Below, piece by piece: positions 24,460 to 37,498 of a stretch of 64,000 bases of DNA; position 1 is the stretch's first letter, and the number at the start of each line of letters is the position of its first letter. The notes beneath the pieces are model-generated. The model was not told the origin of the DNA. It did not search any database and was given only the letters and a program-made list of their open reading frames with translations. Where the stretch lies: NCBI GenBank assembly GCA_963514095.1, contig OY741283.1:4870042-4934041 (forward strand). The letters run 5' to 3'. The DNA is from Eutrigla gurnardus (lineage: Eukaryota; Chordata; Actinopteri; Perciformes; Triglidae). The position numbers were made by a program, and so were the translations under genes.

Positions 24460-24690
24460 ATCCATGTCCTCACACAGAGCCATAAAAAAGAAGGGCCCCA
24501 GGCCTGACCCATGTGGAACCCCACTGTGATGGAATTGGATTCCATTTAAAGATAAGCCAGATGATGATCCTGTACCCACTAAATAAAGCTGAATGATAAA
24601 CTATCCTAACAGCATATGTAACAGGATTATGAGCATTGACATCTGGTTTTACAAGGGAGGTCATTAATCATTTTAAGACACATCTCACTC
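24460..24690 (-). pseudogene. Decayed LINE (L2/Rex-like) reverse transcriptase fragment
   Basis: On the minus strand, around 24483-24522, one frame reads GVPHGSGLGPFFF. This is a close match to the GVPQGSVLGPLLF motif of non-LTR retrotransposon reverse transcriptases of the L2/CR1/Rex type. Flanking sequence on both sides continues the resemblance only with frameshifts and stops, so the copy is dead. From memory, the plus-strand word GGCCTGACCCATGTGGAACCCCAC is the antisense of that conserved block. The limits are approximate. Confidence 0.65.
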
Positions 24691-24774
24691 CTGTCTTAGG
24701 CTGTCGTCCATAAAATGATACAGTTAAAAGCTTAAGATGCCTGATGAAAGTGGCAGACGGGATCCTCTATGTCT

Positions 24775-24890
<116 letters not shown>

Positions 24891-26940
24891 AACATTTGAA
24901 CACTTTTGGCTTCGTGGTTCAGAACATGATTGTCTCCTTAGTGTCAGCCAGCTCTCCTACAAATGGAGACGTTATAGGGACATTGGGTTGGCAGGATGAA
25001 CGGTTGGTATTTCGTTCTGCAATGACAGACTGACAGTTAAAGAAACCTCTAGTGACCCAGAGGAAGAGCAGTTAACCTCAGCGTATACCTAATATCGCTG
25101 TTCTGATGGAAACGTGCTACAATTCAGAATTTGGGTTGGGCCCTCCTCACATGGGTTAGGCAGGTAACACTGGGACGTTATGGAAACTACAATCCAGCTG
25201 AAGCACAGGTTGCAGGACATGGCCTTTATTAAGGTTGGTGACAAGTTAATTATAATATAGCAGCTGGTTTGTTGCCTACAATGCTTCTGATTAGATATGT
25301 CACTCTGAGCATGAACAACTTTATGTTGGTGTACACTAATTGTGACCTGCATGTTCCCTTCTGGAAATATTACTCCATTTTTCCAAGCCTTTTCTCACAC
25401 ACAGTGCTGTCCGTCTCCAATTTCAAACAACGAGCTGTCCACTCCCCTCGGAAAACAACTGCACTGCCTCTCCTGCTTTAACAAGTCAGTGAAATCTTAA
25501 GGCGCACCGAGAAAATAGTGCAACACCTAACCATTCTGAAGTTATAACAAGCTACCGATGTAGCAAACCAGACGTCGGTGATCAATAGGGTGTTGAAAAC
25601 TGGTTACACCGCCAATTATTGATCCCTGGCAGTTTGTGTTCATGTGTGTCCATCCCTCCCTCTGTCCCTTTTCCTTCTCCCTCTCTTTTATCCATTCCTA
25701 CATTGGCCCTCCCCCCCTCTTTCTCCCTCTCCCTCTGCAGTACAGTCTTTATCCTATTACAGCCTCCGTGCTTCTGTGGAGCAGTTTCAGTTGTAGACAC
25801 AATGAAAACTGGCAGGATACATTACTTAGCACCGCTCTCCTCCCACCCACTCTGGGTTCTCCCCCCTCTACCTTCCCCCCTTTTCTTCACTCTCACTTTC
25901 AACAATGAATACATTTTTTCATTATACAATTTTTTTTGTACCATTCCTTTGAGTTTGTCCTGCTTTGTCTTGCTCCATTTTTTCTTTACTCGGGTAGTTT
26001 TCACTTCCCCTTTGTGTTCTGCAGCATGCACCTGTCTGCCGGTGACTGATTAATCCTAACAACGTATCCGTCTCTCCACCTCGCCCGTCTGCTGATCTCA
26101 TTCACCATATACTGCTTTTATGTTGTGATGACACTAATGTTTAAGAACAACCTCAACTGTGTCTTTTCATTCTTCTACTTTACTCAACCAGAGAAACACT
26201 TACTTACTCTTATTTTTGCAGAAGAGATTCAAGCTGGGCAATGACAACGCAGGCATGGGAAGTACCACCAACTGTTACTCTTGGTGAACACTCAAATACT
26301 GTGGTTCTGCTTAGAAGAGTGCAGGTTATATTTGTCTGTGAAGGCAGAATGGGATGAATGTGAATATGATGATGTGTGAAACAGTGAAACCCTGCTGAAT
26401 GAATAATAGTGGCCAGAACACCTTGATTAAATTTAATAGGGTCAAAGGTCGGATTGTCTTGGTATAAATCAGGAGCAACAGAGCTAAGTATTCTAAGTAC
26501 TTCTAATGGCACCTGGATGCAGACTCCAAAAAACCATGACTGCACAAGATTTTATTTCAAAGTCAGGTTTTTGGGGTGATTGTGAGAACAAATCTTCCAT
26601 TAAGAAGATATATAAGCTTAAAAGGAGGTGTATTTAAGGCCTTTTTTTAATCACTGAAAGGACAAAGATTGTTGAGCTAGAAGCCAAAAAACATTTTTAG
26701 TTTGTGTGTGTTGAGGAAAAAGGCACTACTGTACACTATTTTCAGCCAGTGCTTTCTTTTATACAAGTGGATCACAATGGTATTGACTATTGAGCGATAT
26801 GAAGGTTATTTCTCACATAAAACCATTCAACTGTGAACTGCATTGTCTGTATAGCCTGCAAATACATATCTACATTTATATTTTATTCATATTTATTCTA
26901 ATTGGAAGGAATGGTTTTATCAGCAGAAAGATGGTTCATA

Positions 26941-27000
26941 TCTAAAATAAAGATAGTTGATCATCTTTTTGCTGATGATACCCTCTTATATATTAGATGT
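26941..27000 (+). pseudogene. Possible LINE reverse transcriptase fragment (FADD box)
   Basis: Plus-strand translation gives KIKIVDHLFADDTLLYI, resembling the catalytic (Y/F)ADD motif and its context in L1-type reverse transcriptases. Homology does not obviously extend more than about 20 residues either way, so this is a very short relic or a chance match. Confidence 0.35.
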
Positions 27001-28346
27001 ACATGTACACTCTCTCTTTGCTTTTATCTTCACCATATTCCAGCCTGGTCATACTCTCTATCCCTGTGCCAGGTGCTCCAGGTAGCTTGGCAGGGAACCA
27101 GACTAAGTCCCTGCTGATGGGACTCTGAATAAAGCAGAGGTTTTATTTGACGAGCCCTGCATGAGGACCCGATGGCCGACTGGAATGCTCCCAGGGAGAG
27201 AGAGCTGATCTCTTTATCTGTCCGTCCTGTATCCTATTAGAGTATCACCTTCCATCACACCCTCTATTCAAAGGATGAGAGCAGCTTTTACTAAGCTGTA
27301 CTCTCCCTCACGCCCTCTCTTTACCTTTGCTGCTAACCGCCTCACTCTCCTCCTCCCTCCTCCCCTCCCTCCCAACATCCCCTCTCCTCCTCCCTTATCT
27401 CCCCAGCCTGCCAATCATTACAACACATTGTCACTATTTTCTCTTGTTTTCTGGCAGAACATGTCCTTTTAAATTAACGACAAAACATCCAAATATTATG
27501 TAAGATTCAGGAATACTTGGTTAAGATCACCTGAGGAGGAAAGAGGAAGCAAACAGGAGTCTCTAGTGTCCACGATCACACACTCAGTTCACCATCTTGA
27601 CCTCCTTCCCCCAAGAGCTTTTTGCCATGTTACAACATTACAATACTTTTGCCTTGAGAGACACCTGACATAATTCATACGGCCTCAGAAGGTCTCTACT
27701 GTCACTCTCTGCTCCACACTTCTCTCTCACTCCCTCATTTATTTTCCTTTTCCTTTCCAAAGTAGGAGCTGCTGGCCAGAGAACTGCTGAGGCAGCACTG
27801 GGTCCAATTTCCGAAGCACCGCGTAAACCCCAACAAACAACTGATACCCAAAACACAGCAGCGGAGAGGGAAGGAAGAGAAAGTGAGAGCGTGACAGAAG
27901 AGTTGCCGATGCCCGGAGACGCCTGCCAAGAATCGATGAGGGATAGACCGGTATGGCAGCAGAACAACCCCACAGGTACAACCGGTGGCAAACCACACAC
28001 ATAGAGCAAACAACCCATACAAATATTGAGTATGCAGTGTGTAGTATTTTGGATGCAGTCTTTCTTCCACAAAAAAGGCAAGAAACAAATGGTTCTAGGT
28101 ACCTAAGGCCTTTAGAAAGACCCCTTTTCATGAGTGTAGCTGTCTCACTCATTCATTCACGTTGTGCATTTGTGTTTAAAGCAGGGATGTCTGTGTGTGT
28201 GTGTGTGTGTGTATAGGAGCCAGATTGACACCATTACGTCTACTCTCCCTCCCTCCACTCCTTAAGCCAATTCACCCTCATCATTCTGCTATTAAGCAGC
28301 TTTGCATCGGTACAGCTATGACAGTAACTGTGGGAATGTGCGTTTC

Positions 28347-28389
<43 letters not shown>

Positions 28390-28911
28390 GGGAGTCATTC
28401 TGCCACGAAAAATGTCCTCATCTCTATCCAACGAATGTTACCCTGAGTTCCCCTCCTCATCAGCCCTCCCTTTGCTTTTTGTGGCTGTAATCTGTTGAGG
28501 CGACCCGGCCTTGAACCACTAATAACATTAGAACAATAAGGTGGATACAACAGGACAATGAACACCATTCTAGGCAATTTCACAATAAAGCATTGTGCTT
28601 TACAGGCATTGCCAAATGCAATGTAGCCTATTTACTACAGGGGGGAAGTCACATGCTGCACTGAGCTGCTTTTCAGAGACAATTAGAGCATTATCTCTCC
28701 TGCTTAGTTATAAGTTATATGAATGTTGTAGGTAATGTGTCCTCTGTAAAGTGTCTTCAGGTTACACACTTGTCTGTGTCACTACATCTCTTCATTTCCA
28801 TCTCACAGCCTCATCAATCCCTCCCGTTTCCTCTGTTCTCTTCCTTCATCTCCCACCATGCACCAGTCCTTCCAACCCTCCTCCACTGCAGTGAAGTCTG
28901 AGCACAGGAAT

Positions 28912-28942
28912 GTGTGTGTGTGTGTGTGCGTGTGTGTGTGTG
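28912..28942. repeat. (TG)n microsatellite
   Basis: Short TG run with one CG interruption. Similar short runs lie at 28187-28213 and 28350-28387. Confidence 0.9.
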
Positions 28943-29046
28943 TTGTCAGGTTCACTAGAGGCTCAGTGGCAATCGATCGAAGTATTTGGGCAACGGCTCA
29001 ACATAATTATGGAGGGATACTGAGAATCACCCTGGCTGGACACTTT

Positions 29047-29049
<3 letters not shown>

Positions 29050-29080
<31 letters not shown>

Positions 29081-29099
29081 ATGTGCATGTGAGTGAGTG

Positions 29100-29159
<60 letters not shown>

Positions 29160-29190
29160 TGTGTATGTGCGTGTGTGTATGTGTGTGTGC
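29050..29190. repeat. (GT)n microsatellite cluster
   Basis: Two long GT blocks with GCATGTGCATGTGAGTGAG between them, followed by GTATGTGCGTGTGTATGTGCG interruptions. Total about 140 bp. Confidence 0.94.
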
Positions 29191-29251
29191 TACCTGCCAA
29201 TGGTCACTCTCTCTTTGGCTCTCGTTTCCCCTGCAGCCACCAGCCCTGCGC

Positions 29252-29252
29252 T

Positions 29253-29289
<37 letters not shown>
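29252..29289. repeat. (CT)n microsatellite
   Basis: Perfect CT run of about 38 bp following GCAGCCACCAGCCCTGCGCTG. Confidence 0.96.
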
Positions 29290-29291
<2 letters not shown>

Positions 29292-29452
29292 TGCAGTGTC
29301 GGTTGATCATAAATTATGATGGATAAGTAGCAGTCCTGTTTGTAGCCTCTATTCTCTGTCAGCCTGAAGCCTTTCGTCTCTCATAGAACACAAATTCTCC
29401 TCCTATCTCCATTTTAAAAATATTACAATGTGCTAAACCTATTTCGGATTAT

Positions 29453-29474
29453 TGGGGTGAACTGTCCCTTTAAG
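29453..29474. mobile_element. Possible MITE terminal sequence (GGGGTGAACTGTCCCTTTAAG)
   Basis: GGGGTGAACTGTCCCTTTAAG resembles the terminal repeat of abundant teleost non-autonomous DNA elements (GTGAACTATCCCTTTAA type, from memory). No matching opposite end was located nearby, so this is probably a solo or truncated end. Confidence 0.35.
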
Positions 29475-30101
29475 ACCCTGAGTTGGAATCATTGTAAAGA
29501 CTAAAACTATTATATCTGAATTGTCATAATAACGGCTGTGAGTGCAAACCTTTCAATCAATGAAAGGGAGAAAATAAGGTATACGACCACAGTAATCACT
29601 GCTTTAGAGCTCACCGTCGTGCATAGATCCGACAAACACACACAGCAACAGCAGCAGCAGCAGCAGGGCGGTGTGCGTGCAAGAAAGTGTGATTTTGAAG
29701 GCACTAACATCTGTATTTGACAAACAGGCCCCTCCGGCGTCGAGCGGCACTGATACGGTAGCTGTACATCACAGACGCGGTGATGGTTTCTGAGGATGTG
29801 GGAATGTTTCCGATGGAAAATTAAAGTCGAATGCCGTTGTTTTTTGCCTGCCGGGTAAGGAGGGTCTAGATAAAAGCTAGACTGAGAGAGTGTTTTGTTG
29901 TGTGGGAATTCACATCCATATTACCCCTTTAGGTACGTCAGCGGTGAGCAAGTGGGACAAACGGAGATAGAGATGTATGTGCACACACACACATGGACAC
30001 ACACGCATGCGCACAATTAACATGCAAGAAACATAATTACATAGAAAGAATCGTGATTGATTTCCCACAGTACTGAGACGGCCTGCAGCTCTGAGTCTCA
30101 G

Positions 30102-30102
30102 G

Positions 30103-30144
<42 letters not shown>
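30102..30144. repeat. (CA)n microsatellite
   Basis: Perfect CA run of about 42 bp, the first of three arrays within 400 bp. Confidence 0.96.
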
Positions 30145-30146
<2 letters not shown>

Positions 30147-30190
30147 GACTCAAAGACGGATGATGAGGCTGCTTTCATCCTATTTGTCCA

Positions 30191-30193
<3 letters not shown>

Positions 30194-30279
<86 letters not shown>
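30194..30279. repeat. (GT)n microsatellite
   Basis: Perfect GT run of about 85 bp, only 50 bp from the inverse-sense (CA)n array before it. The pair forms a potential long hairpin. Confidence 0.97.
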
Positions 30280-30395
30280 TAAAGTGGCACAAGGAGGGAG
30301 CTGAGAAAATCACATCACTCCGCTTGCAAAGCCCCATGGGAAGGACAATCACAGGGTATTTCAGGAAGTCTTTGAGAAGCAGACTCACCAGGAAC

Positions 30396-30399
<4 letters not shown>

Positions 30400-30484
<85 letters not shown>

Positions 30485-30487
30485 TGA
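30400..30487. repeat. (GT)n microsatellite
   Basis: GT run of about 87 bp with one GTAT interruption near the end. Confidence 0.97.
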
Positions 30488-32066
30488 GAGAAAGTTATCT
30501 GAAAAGCAGGTACACAGGCTCAGGACATCACTTTCTCGGCTTTATTTGCACCCGAAGCACGACATTCAAAACTTTCCCCCGGAAAGTCAAGTGGTCGAGA
30601 CGATAGCAAAACTGTCGACTATTCACTGCAAAATAAGCTTTGGTGAACTTCCTCTTAACGCCGATGCAAACAAAAAAAACTACTATCAGAGCTTATTAAA
30701 AGATTTAGGGTTGTTTGGTTGACAACCAAGATGTTGCTTTAAAGATAGCACATTAATCCCAAGCAATAACCGTCATGTTTTAACTCTTCTGAACGGTGAG
30801 GTGTAAACGCTGTAAAAAGGGCCATAACCACCAATTTGTAACCATATAATGACGAGGGGGGGGGGACGGATTAAGAGGACATGAAGGGTAGTGCAAATAC
30901 ATTATCCTTGAAAAGACATCAACCCATTAAAAGAGAGATAATGAGTTTAATTTTATGCTCAAGAAAGAAATTGTTTCTGAGCTGCATTAAATCAAAAATC
31001 GCTGAGTGGCTCGGGCGTTTCAGGAGTAATTTCCGACGCGGATAAAGGAAAAAGCGCTTTATTTAACCTCTTAGCTTATAGCTGTATTTGTTCTTTTAAG
31101 CGGCCAGCAGCACCTCTGCTTCATCTGATAAATGTTCGGCCCCAAAATATCGCGAAAAAACTCGCATTTTCGAAGCAAAACGTGGAAATCTGTGAAATGA
31201 TTAAGGATCTCACCACTAAATATAAACAAGGATTAAGGTTGGGATGATGCTCCTACAGTTTCTCCGTGAAGAATGTTTAAAGTGACACTTCTCTCCCCTC
31301 CAAAATCCTCCCCCTTCTCTCTCTCTCTGTCACTCTCCCACTCTAAATCCGGCCTTATCTCATCCTGTCCTTCCCTCCAGCTTCTTCTCATCATTCCACT
31401 TAAACTCTTTCACTAATGAGTTCCTCCTCCTCCTCCTCTCCCTTCCCTTCTTCACCACCCTCCTCCCTCCCCTCCTCACCCTCTTTGCCTTTTGTTTCAC
31501 TTCTGTCTTCTTCTGTAAAGGCAATGTAAACATCACAGAGGTGGAAAAGGGAGCGCGTTTGACTAATCCTGTCTGTGTCGACGACGTTCATTTCTTCGGA
31601 TGTTTGACTTTCCAGCGGGAGGTCAGCGGAGACGGGGGAGGGAGGGAGGGAGGAGGGCAGGAGAGGCTCTTCCCCTTCTCGAATAATCAGCCTGGAACAA
31701 CGGATACTAATTAGGTGGGATCTTTCTTTTGCGGTCAGCGGCTAAAAATGAACTCTGGGTCTTAGAAACGATGGAAAATACAGTGAGATACATAAAGCAA
31801 CACCTGTGTCTGCATGCAAAAGAAAAGAAAGATGTCAAACATCAACTCTTTTTACAACAGATCACATACAGACAAAAAAAAGAACTACCAGAAGACTGGT
31901 CAGAGCCAGTCATTAGCCAAATATACAGCAACACACATCGAAACACAATCAGTGCTTGCAGTCCACTTTGTTGTAATTGATCAGAGGCCTGATTGTATTG
32001 ACTGTATTGATGACTTATTGAGGGCAGATAAGGATGTTTGCTTGTGCGGATCTAACAGTGTTTGAC

Positions 32067-32069
<3 letters not shown>

Positions 32070-32155
<86 letters not shown>
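32070..32155. repeat. (GT)n microsatellite
   Basis: Perfect GT run of about 86 bp. Confidence 0.97.
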
Positions 32156-32159
<4 letters not shown>

Positions 32160-32812
32160 GTGTGCAACAGTGTGGGAGTGTAGCCAGGTCTGAGTTGCTG
32201 CTCTATGGGGACGTACAGTGTTTTTCATCATGTTTCCTTACTGTATTTACTCTTTACTTTATAAATAGTGTGTGTGTATATGCTAAATCATCTATTTGGA
32301 TTGGATCTAATTAACTAATTACCCTGAGATTTAAGGAGGTTTTAGTCTCCCGCTGCGATCTACAGTCGATGCTGCTGCACCGGCACGAATCTGAACACAA
32401 CTTACGTTGATGCTCTTCCTGTGAGATGAAAACCAGAGCAAACTATAAAGTAAACTACAGAGAGTGCGGTGAGTGCTGTATCTGTCAACAGCCCAAAGAT
32501 CAGCACCAAATGTGAGAAACGAACCTTCTGGACCAAAAAGTCAAGAAAAAGTCCTCTCTCTGCTTGTATATTTGATCTGCACATCCACATGGAGTCATGG
32601 AGGTTTTCTTATTCTTAGACACGTTGTAGATACATCGTAGAAAGGTGATAAGAGTTTTACATCCACTTTGGACAGAGCAGGGCGAGAAAGGAGCAGGTTT
32701 GTGTTGGAGTCATATTGAACGCAGTGGAGCACATCCTTCTACATCCTTCCCTCCATTTCTCTCTCCATCACTCGGCCACTGCAGCTGAGAGGAGGCTGAT
32801 GACCCTGCAGCA

Positions 32813-32815
<3 letters not shown>

Positions 32816-32865
<50 letters not shown>
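32816..32865. repeat. (GT)n microsatellite
   Basis: Perfect GT run of about 50 bp. Confidence 0.96.
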
Positions 32866-32868
<3 letters not shown>

Positions 32869-33014
32869 GGTAATGGCTATGCAACAAACTCCCTCTCTGA
32901 CACTTGGCCAACAGAGAGCTTGCTCAGAGCTCATAAGAACATGTAGGATGCTGCAGATCGGTCATGGGAGACATTACACACTTTCTCCACCACAGCTCTG
33001 TATGATGTACTGCT

Positions 33015-33115
33015 GAGAAATAAATATATCTACGAGCTAAAGCGTCTTTGTGTTTGGAAAACACTATACAAATAAAATGTATTATTAATACTTTTATTAT
33101 TTTTATTATGAGCTG
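33015..33115 (+). mobile_element. SINE/L2-type 3' tail remnant
   Basis: The sequence AAAGCGTCTTTGTGTTTGG then AAAACACTATACAAATAAAATGTATTATTAATAC resembles the conserved 3' end shared by teleost SINEs and L2-clade LINEs (AGCGCTATAYAAATAAA followed by an ATT-rich tail). The 5' part of any element is not recognisable. A similar tail (GGTGCTCTAAATAAAGCTGAT) lies at about 38985-39015. Confidence 0.5.
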
Positions 33116-33224
33116 TCACAAGATTTGCATCGAAACACCTACTTTACCCCCCACCCACAAACAAACCCATCTGTACCTACATTATCAGACAGAGTAATAG
33201 GAATTATTATATTTAGCATAGAGG

Positions 33225-33530
33225 AATTTATTTAAGAGGAATTTAGTTTGAGTTATTATAGTAGAAGTAGAAGGAATATATTATTTAAAATTAAACATAA
33301 GTGGTATTAGGTCTTTTTTCATATTAAAAATAAGAGGAAGTGAGTCTAAACTAATATGAAAAACAGGAATTTATATATTATTTAAAAAAATAAGAGGAAC
33401 TAAATCTTATCTAATATGAAAAGTAAAAGGAATTTAGTTGTATTTATTATTTAATAACATAAGAGGAACTGAGTCCAATATGAAAACTGAAAGGAATGTA
33501 GTCTGATTTAATATAACAGGAATGAGCAGT
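33225..33530. repeat. Degenerate AT-rich minisatellite, ~60-70-bp unit
   Basis: Diverged copies share TAAGAGGAA-[C/G]TGAGTCTA-AATATGAAAA-AGGAATTTAGT-TATTATTTAA. The TAAGAGGA anchor recurs at about 33233, 33331, 33391 and 33460 (spacings 98, 60 and 69 bp). AGGAATTTA and AATATGAAAA words recur in phase with it. No coding potential. Confidence 0.75.
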
Positions 33531-35801
33531 TTGGTAAGTATATTATAAATGTATCAAACTTGGTTATAATATGTCAATATACAATAAGATTTGTTACCAT
33601 ATTTACAATCTGGTCACCCTCTTCATATAACACAGGGTGTCAAGCAAATTACACACTGATTGGATGAACTGTGTGTTATTTTGTTGCCTTGATCCGGTTC
33701 ACAGACTTTCTAACTTACTACTGAATATTTAACATGTTTTGAATTGTTACGTTCTTGCCAACCGCGGAGCTGAAGATAAAACACCATTAAGGGAAGTCCT
33801 GTGACATCTTACAAACCTAGCATCGCTTGCTTTTTTACTCTTAACATCCCGAGTTGTTCACCGCCACACTGACCCAAACAGTCACGACTCCCTGACGATC
33901 GCCTCGCCTTTCTATCCACTTCTCCCTTTGTGTCGCAAGATTTGTGCATCTCTGTCCTCTTTTCCCTGTTTGAAGGAGGCAAAGCCTCGGCTGGAGCTGA
34001 TCGGCTGGATGGCCAAATCTTATTTCATGCTTGTTACACACATACATACACACACACACACACACACAGAGGCATCCTTCCGTTAGTTGCAACAGGCTAA
34101 TTGGGCTTAGGCAGAGGGAAGCCTGGGGCAGGAGAGGGAGAGGAGGGAGAGGGTGAGGAGGTGAGGAGGAGGAAGAAGAGGCTGTCATTACGAACACTGT
34201 GGACGGAGGAGATAAAGGTTAGTGTTATCGACTCCTGATGCCTGGCTACATCCTTCCAGCGGCTGATGAAAGACACCGAGATGCTGCCGATACGGAGATC
34301 CAGAGAAGGAGGCGGACGGACGGACAGACGGGTGAGAGAGAACAGAGGAGCGGGAGACAGACAGCACTTAGAGGGAGGAGGTCGCCAGACAATGTGTGTG
34401 GAGGATATGTGCGGGTTTGTGAGTGCCGTTGGGTTAAATGTGTGTTTCTCAGTGTCTCATAACGGAGGTCAAGCTGCCTGTAGGCAGTTCATCCCAGTTG
34501 GCCCAACTAAACGCAGGAACTCTCCTTCACTGAGCTTCTCTTCTCCAATCCCAGCCTTTTGAAGGAGAACTTTCTTTATCGTTGTCCCTTCTGTGAAAAC
34601 GGAAATCTTTAAACGCCAACAAATCAGTCTCACCTTGACCTACGATGTCATTGTTTCTCTATTCATCTCCATCTTCAGTCTCTCATTTACATCACCAGGT
34701 CAAAGGCAAAGAGACGCTCCATTATTCATCCTCACAAATACTTTTTTTTTGGTGAGCTCCGTCAATCTTTAACTTTAACCCTAATGTAATCACTGCTTTA
34801 CTACTGTTAGGGTGTATTGTAGAGATAAACCACAATATTTAATATAATGGTAATTTGAGGGTCTTTTCCAGTCTTAAATGTATATTTACAGTCATTATGA
34901 CACTAAATGAAAGAAGCGGCAAACCAGACTTCAGTTTTGGAAAACATCAAAAGAATAAAGGCATACAAACAATCAGTTCCCCCGTGGCCGTGGCTGAATA
35001 TTACATTCTCAATGAGGAATATTGAAATAAAAATGTGCTCAACCTTCAAAAAAATGTCTTTCATAATTTCAAAGATGTGTATGATGTGAGTAAATACACT
35101 AACTCTTTTGATGCCCACATTAATGGTGACTTCTGGGGCCCATTTATGACATGAAGGTAATGTATGTTCATCAGCTGGGAAAAACACAATTGGGTGCAAA
35201 AATCCCATTACAAGCATCTCAGTTTGGCAATACAGTACTCACACTTTGTCGCATTCATCCTCAAAAGTCCACATTCTCGCAGAAGTCATTCGAGTGAGCG
35301 TTGTGTGTGTAAAGCAGGGAAAAGGGAAGGCATTAAACGCACCGTGACAGCTAATCTCTTTGATAACGGTGAGTGGCACGCTGCCCCGGTGTGGAAGCAG
35401 CAAAATGGAAGGAGAAAACGTCTGCTTTTTGCCCGGAAACACAAAAGGGAGGAGAGACCGCACGTTGTTTACTTTGAGTATTGATCCTTCTACTGTGAAA
35501 ATCGATGCTTTGTAAAGACAAGAAGTATCGCAGTATCAATACTTATATTTTCAAAGCGGCCATCATTAGTGCTTGAGTTTCGCTCTCAAAATGGAAAACA
35601 CTTGCGTGGGTAAACAGACGAACGCACACACACACACACACTGCTGTAGAGTGGATTACACACCTCTCCGGGTCTATACAAACACCGTCATGCTGCTTTT
35701 GCCACCAGGAAACAGCACAATGGGGGAGTGTGTGTATGTTTTATCCTCATACTCTCAACCTGTGATGTTCCTACACTCACCCTATGTTCAAGTACAGCTA
35801 C

Positions 35802-35845
<44 letters not shown>
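35802..35845. repeat. (CA)n microsatellite
   Basis: Perfect CA run of about 43 bp. Confidence 0.96.
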
Positions 35846-35846
<1 letters not shown>

Positions 35847-36309
35847 CGTATCTAACACACTTATCTCGGAGACTGTGATCCCGAGTCGTGCAGCCCTGCG
35901 GCTCACGGGCATCTCTGCCTCCATTGGTTGGAATGTTGCCGTGACGCTGCCAGAAATAAAAAAAACACAATTTCCTTTTGTTTTGGAGATAAGTATCTTG
36001 TGCACACATATTTGGCCGTTTGTCAGGTAGCCAAAAAAAAAGAAAAAAGCAAGCAATCTGCTTCATCGTGATCTCATGGGTGTAAGAAGATAATTAAATT
36101 GCATGGACAACAACAATTTCCTCTCTTTCTCTTCAAGTTGGTTCTGGTTCCTGCCCCTTAAAGAAGGAGTTCAGGCGTTTCTAAAGGGGATTCAAACCAG
36201 TCAGATGTATCTGAGCTGAGAGGAATCATCGGGGAAATGCTTCCTTCCAAGTTGACACCAAGGCTGAGGTCTTCGAGGAATCTGAGGAGCAATTGGTCCC
36301 TGTGGAAGT

Positions 36310-36470
36310 GTTGGGGGATTTCCTGCTGAGAGGAGACCCTGGGGTTTACCCACAATACACTGGGAACCCCTTCAGATCCCCCAGGAGGGGTTCCAGGATG
36401 TGGCTTGCGAGAAGCCATCTAGGCTGCTTTGCTTCTCTCACTGACATCTCAACCTCCGATAACTGAAACC
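36310..36470 (+). pseudogene. LINE 3'-end coding fragment (RTE/Rex-like)
   Basis: The plus-strand frame reads WGLPTIHWEPLQIPQEGFQD followed by VACEK, with a stop soon after. From memory, this resembles the C-terminal WE.LGIPPEEL..VAGERE motif and short 3' UTR that end many teleost non-LTR retrotransposons. No GATGGA-type tail follows, so the copy is truncated or diverged. Confidence 0.5.
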
Positions 36471-36574
36471 AATCAGAAAAGATGGATCCTTCAACAGATG
36501 ATCGCGTGCTTTCCTCTATGTTTGCCTCCGAGACAGAAGCTCCACACAGATTAATTAACTTTGGAGTAGAAGGT

Positions 36575-36725
36575 TGCTCATCTGATCCCTCCGTCACTGC
36601 AGCTGCAGCTCCAAACTGATGACTGCAAAGTGACTGGTGCTGTTTCTGCCAGCTGAGGAGCCCTTGAGCAAGACACTGAACCCGAACTGCTCCGAGGCCA
36701 CGGCGCAGTGTGCTCATTAAGAAAT
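36575..36725 (+). mobile_element. Possible SINE body fragment
   Basis: GCCCTTGAGCAAGACACTGAA then CCCGAACTGCTCCGAGGCCACGGCGCAGTGTGCTC matches, from memory, the body of abundant teleost SINEs (CCTTGAGCAAGGCACTTAACCC, CAACTGCTCC). No tRNA-like head was found adjacent. Confidence 0.5.
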
Positions 36726-37432
36726 GCAAATTCATTTGAAGGGGAGTGTGTCTCCGGGGAAGAGGCTCTTATTTAATAATAATCCAAGGCTTTATTGTTG
36801 ATAGTATTGTCGTCCCAGTTTGGCTTTTTATGTGCTACGGATCTAAACTGTGACTTTGATCCATATAATTTATTTAGGGTTGAGAAGCACTGATGGATGG
36901 AAATCCGTGTGAAAATCCAAATTGTGCATCGTGCGTGGATCGCGTTGGAACAGTCTTCTTCATCTCGTCTATCCTCGCCAGCCACACTGCTCGCTCCGCA
37001 ACGCCGAGGATATCACGCACAATATCTCCTAGTCGATCAGGGCTCATTATCCTATCTAATAAATTCATTATCACGTCGCCATGACTCCATGTGACCAGAG
37101 GCAGATGCTCCCTGACAATATTTCCGCACAAATCTCTGCCCATTGCGGGGCAAAAAAAACTCTTCATTAGCGCCTTATTTTCCTGTATTTACATCACGAG
37201 ATCCAGTGGTCAGATTTCATTATCAGGGACCCGGCTCTGCTTGGGCAGAGGGACAGATGCTGCCAACACAGAGACAGCTTTGCAGCGCTAGCCTCCGCTT
37301 TCTGGCATGGACATATGTGGGTTGCCGGGGGCTGCGGCTGTCACAGGCTGTAGCTTTTCTCAGGGCTAGCTGATGCGAGCGGATGGGGTCGATGTGATTG
37401 GTTGATAAGAACGGAGCTGTTTCATGCGTGTG

Positions 37433-37433
37433 C

Positions 37434-37481
<48 letters not shown>

Positions 37482-37498
37482 GTGTGTGTGTGTGTGTG
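37433..37498. repeat. (GT)n microsatellite
   Basis: GT run of about 66 bp with GC interruptions at both ends and in the middle. Confidence 0.95.

Noticed and set aside
26210..26545. 111-codon minus-strand open frame
   Set aside because: No recognisable domain or family and no supporting splice or promoter context.
30057..30722. 221-codon plus-strand open frame
   Set aside because: Mostly His-Thr and Val-Cys runs from three dinucleotide arrays. The non-repeat tail has no recognisable family.
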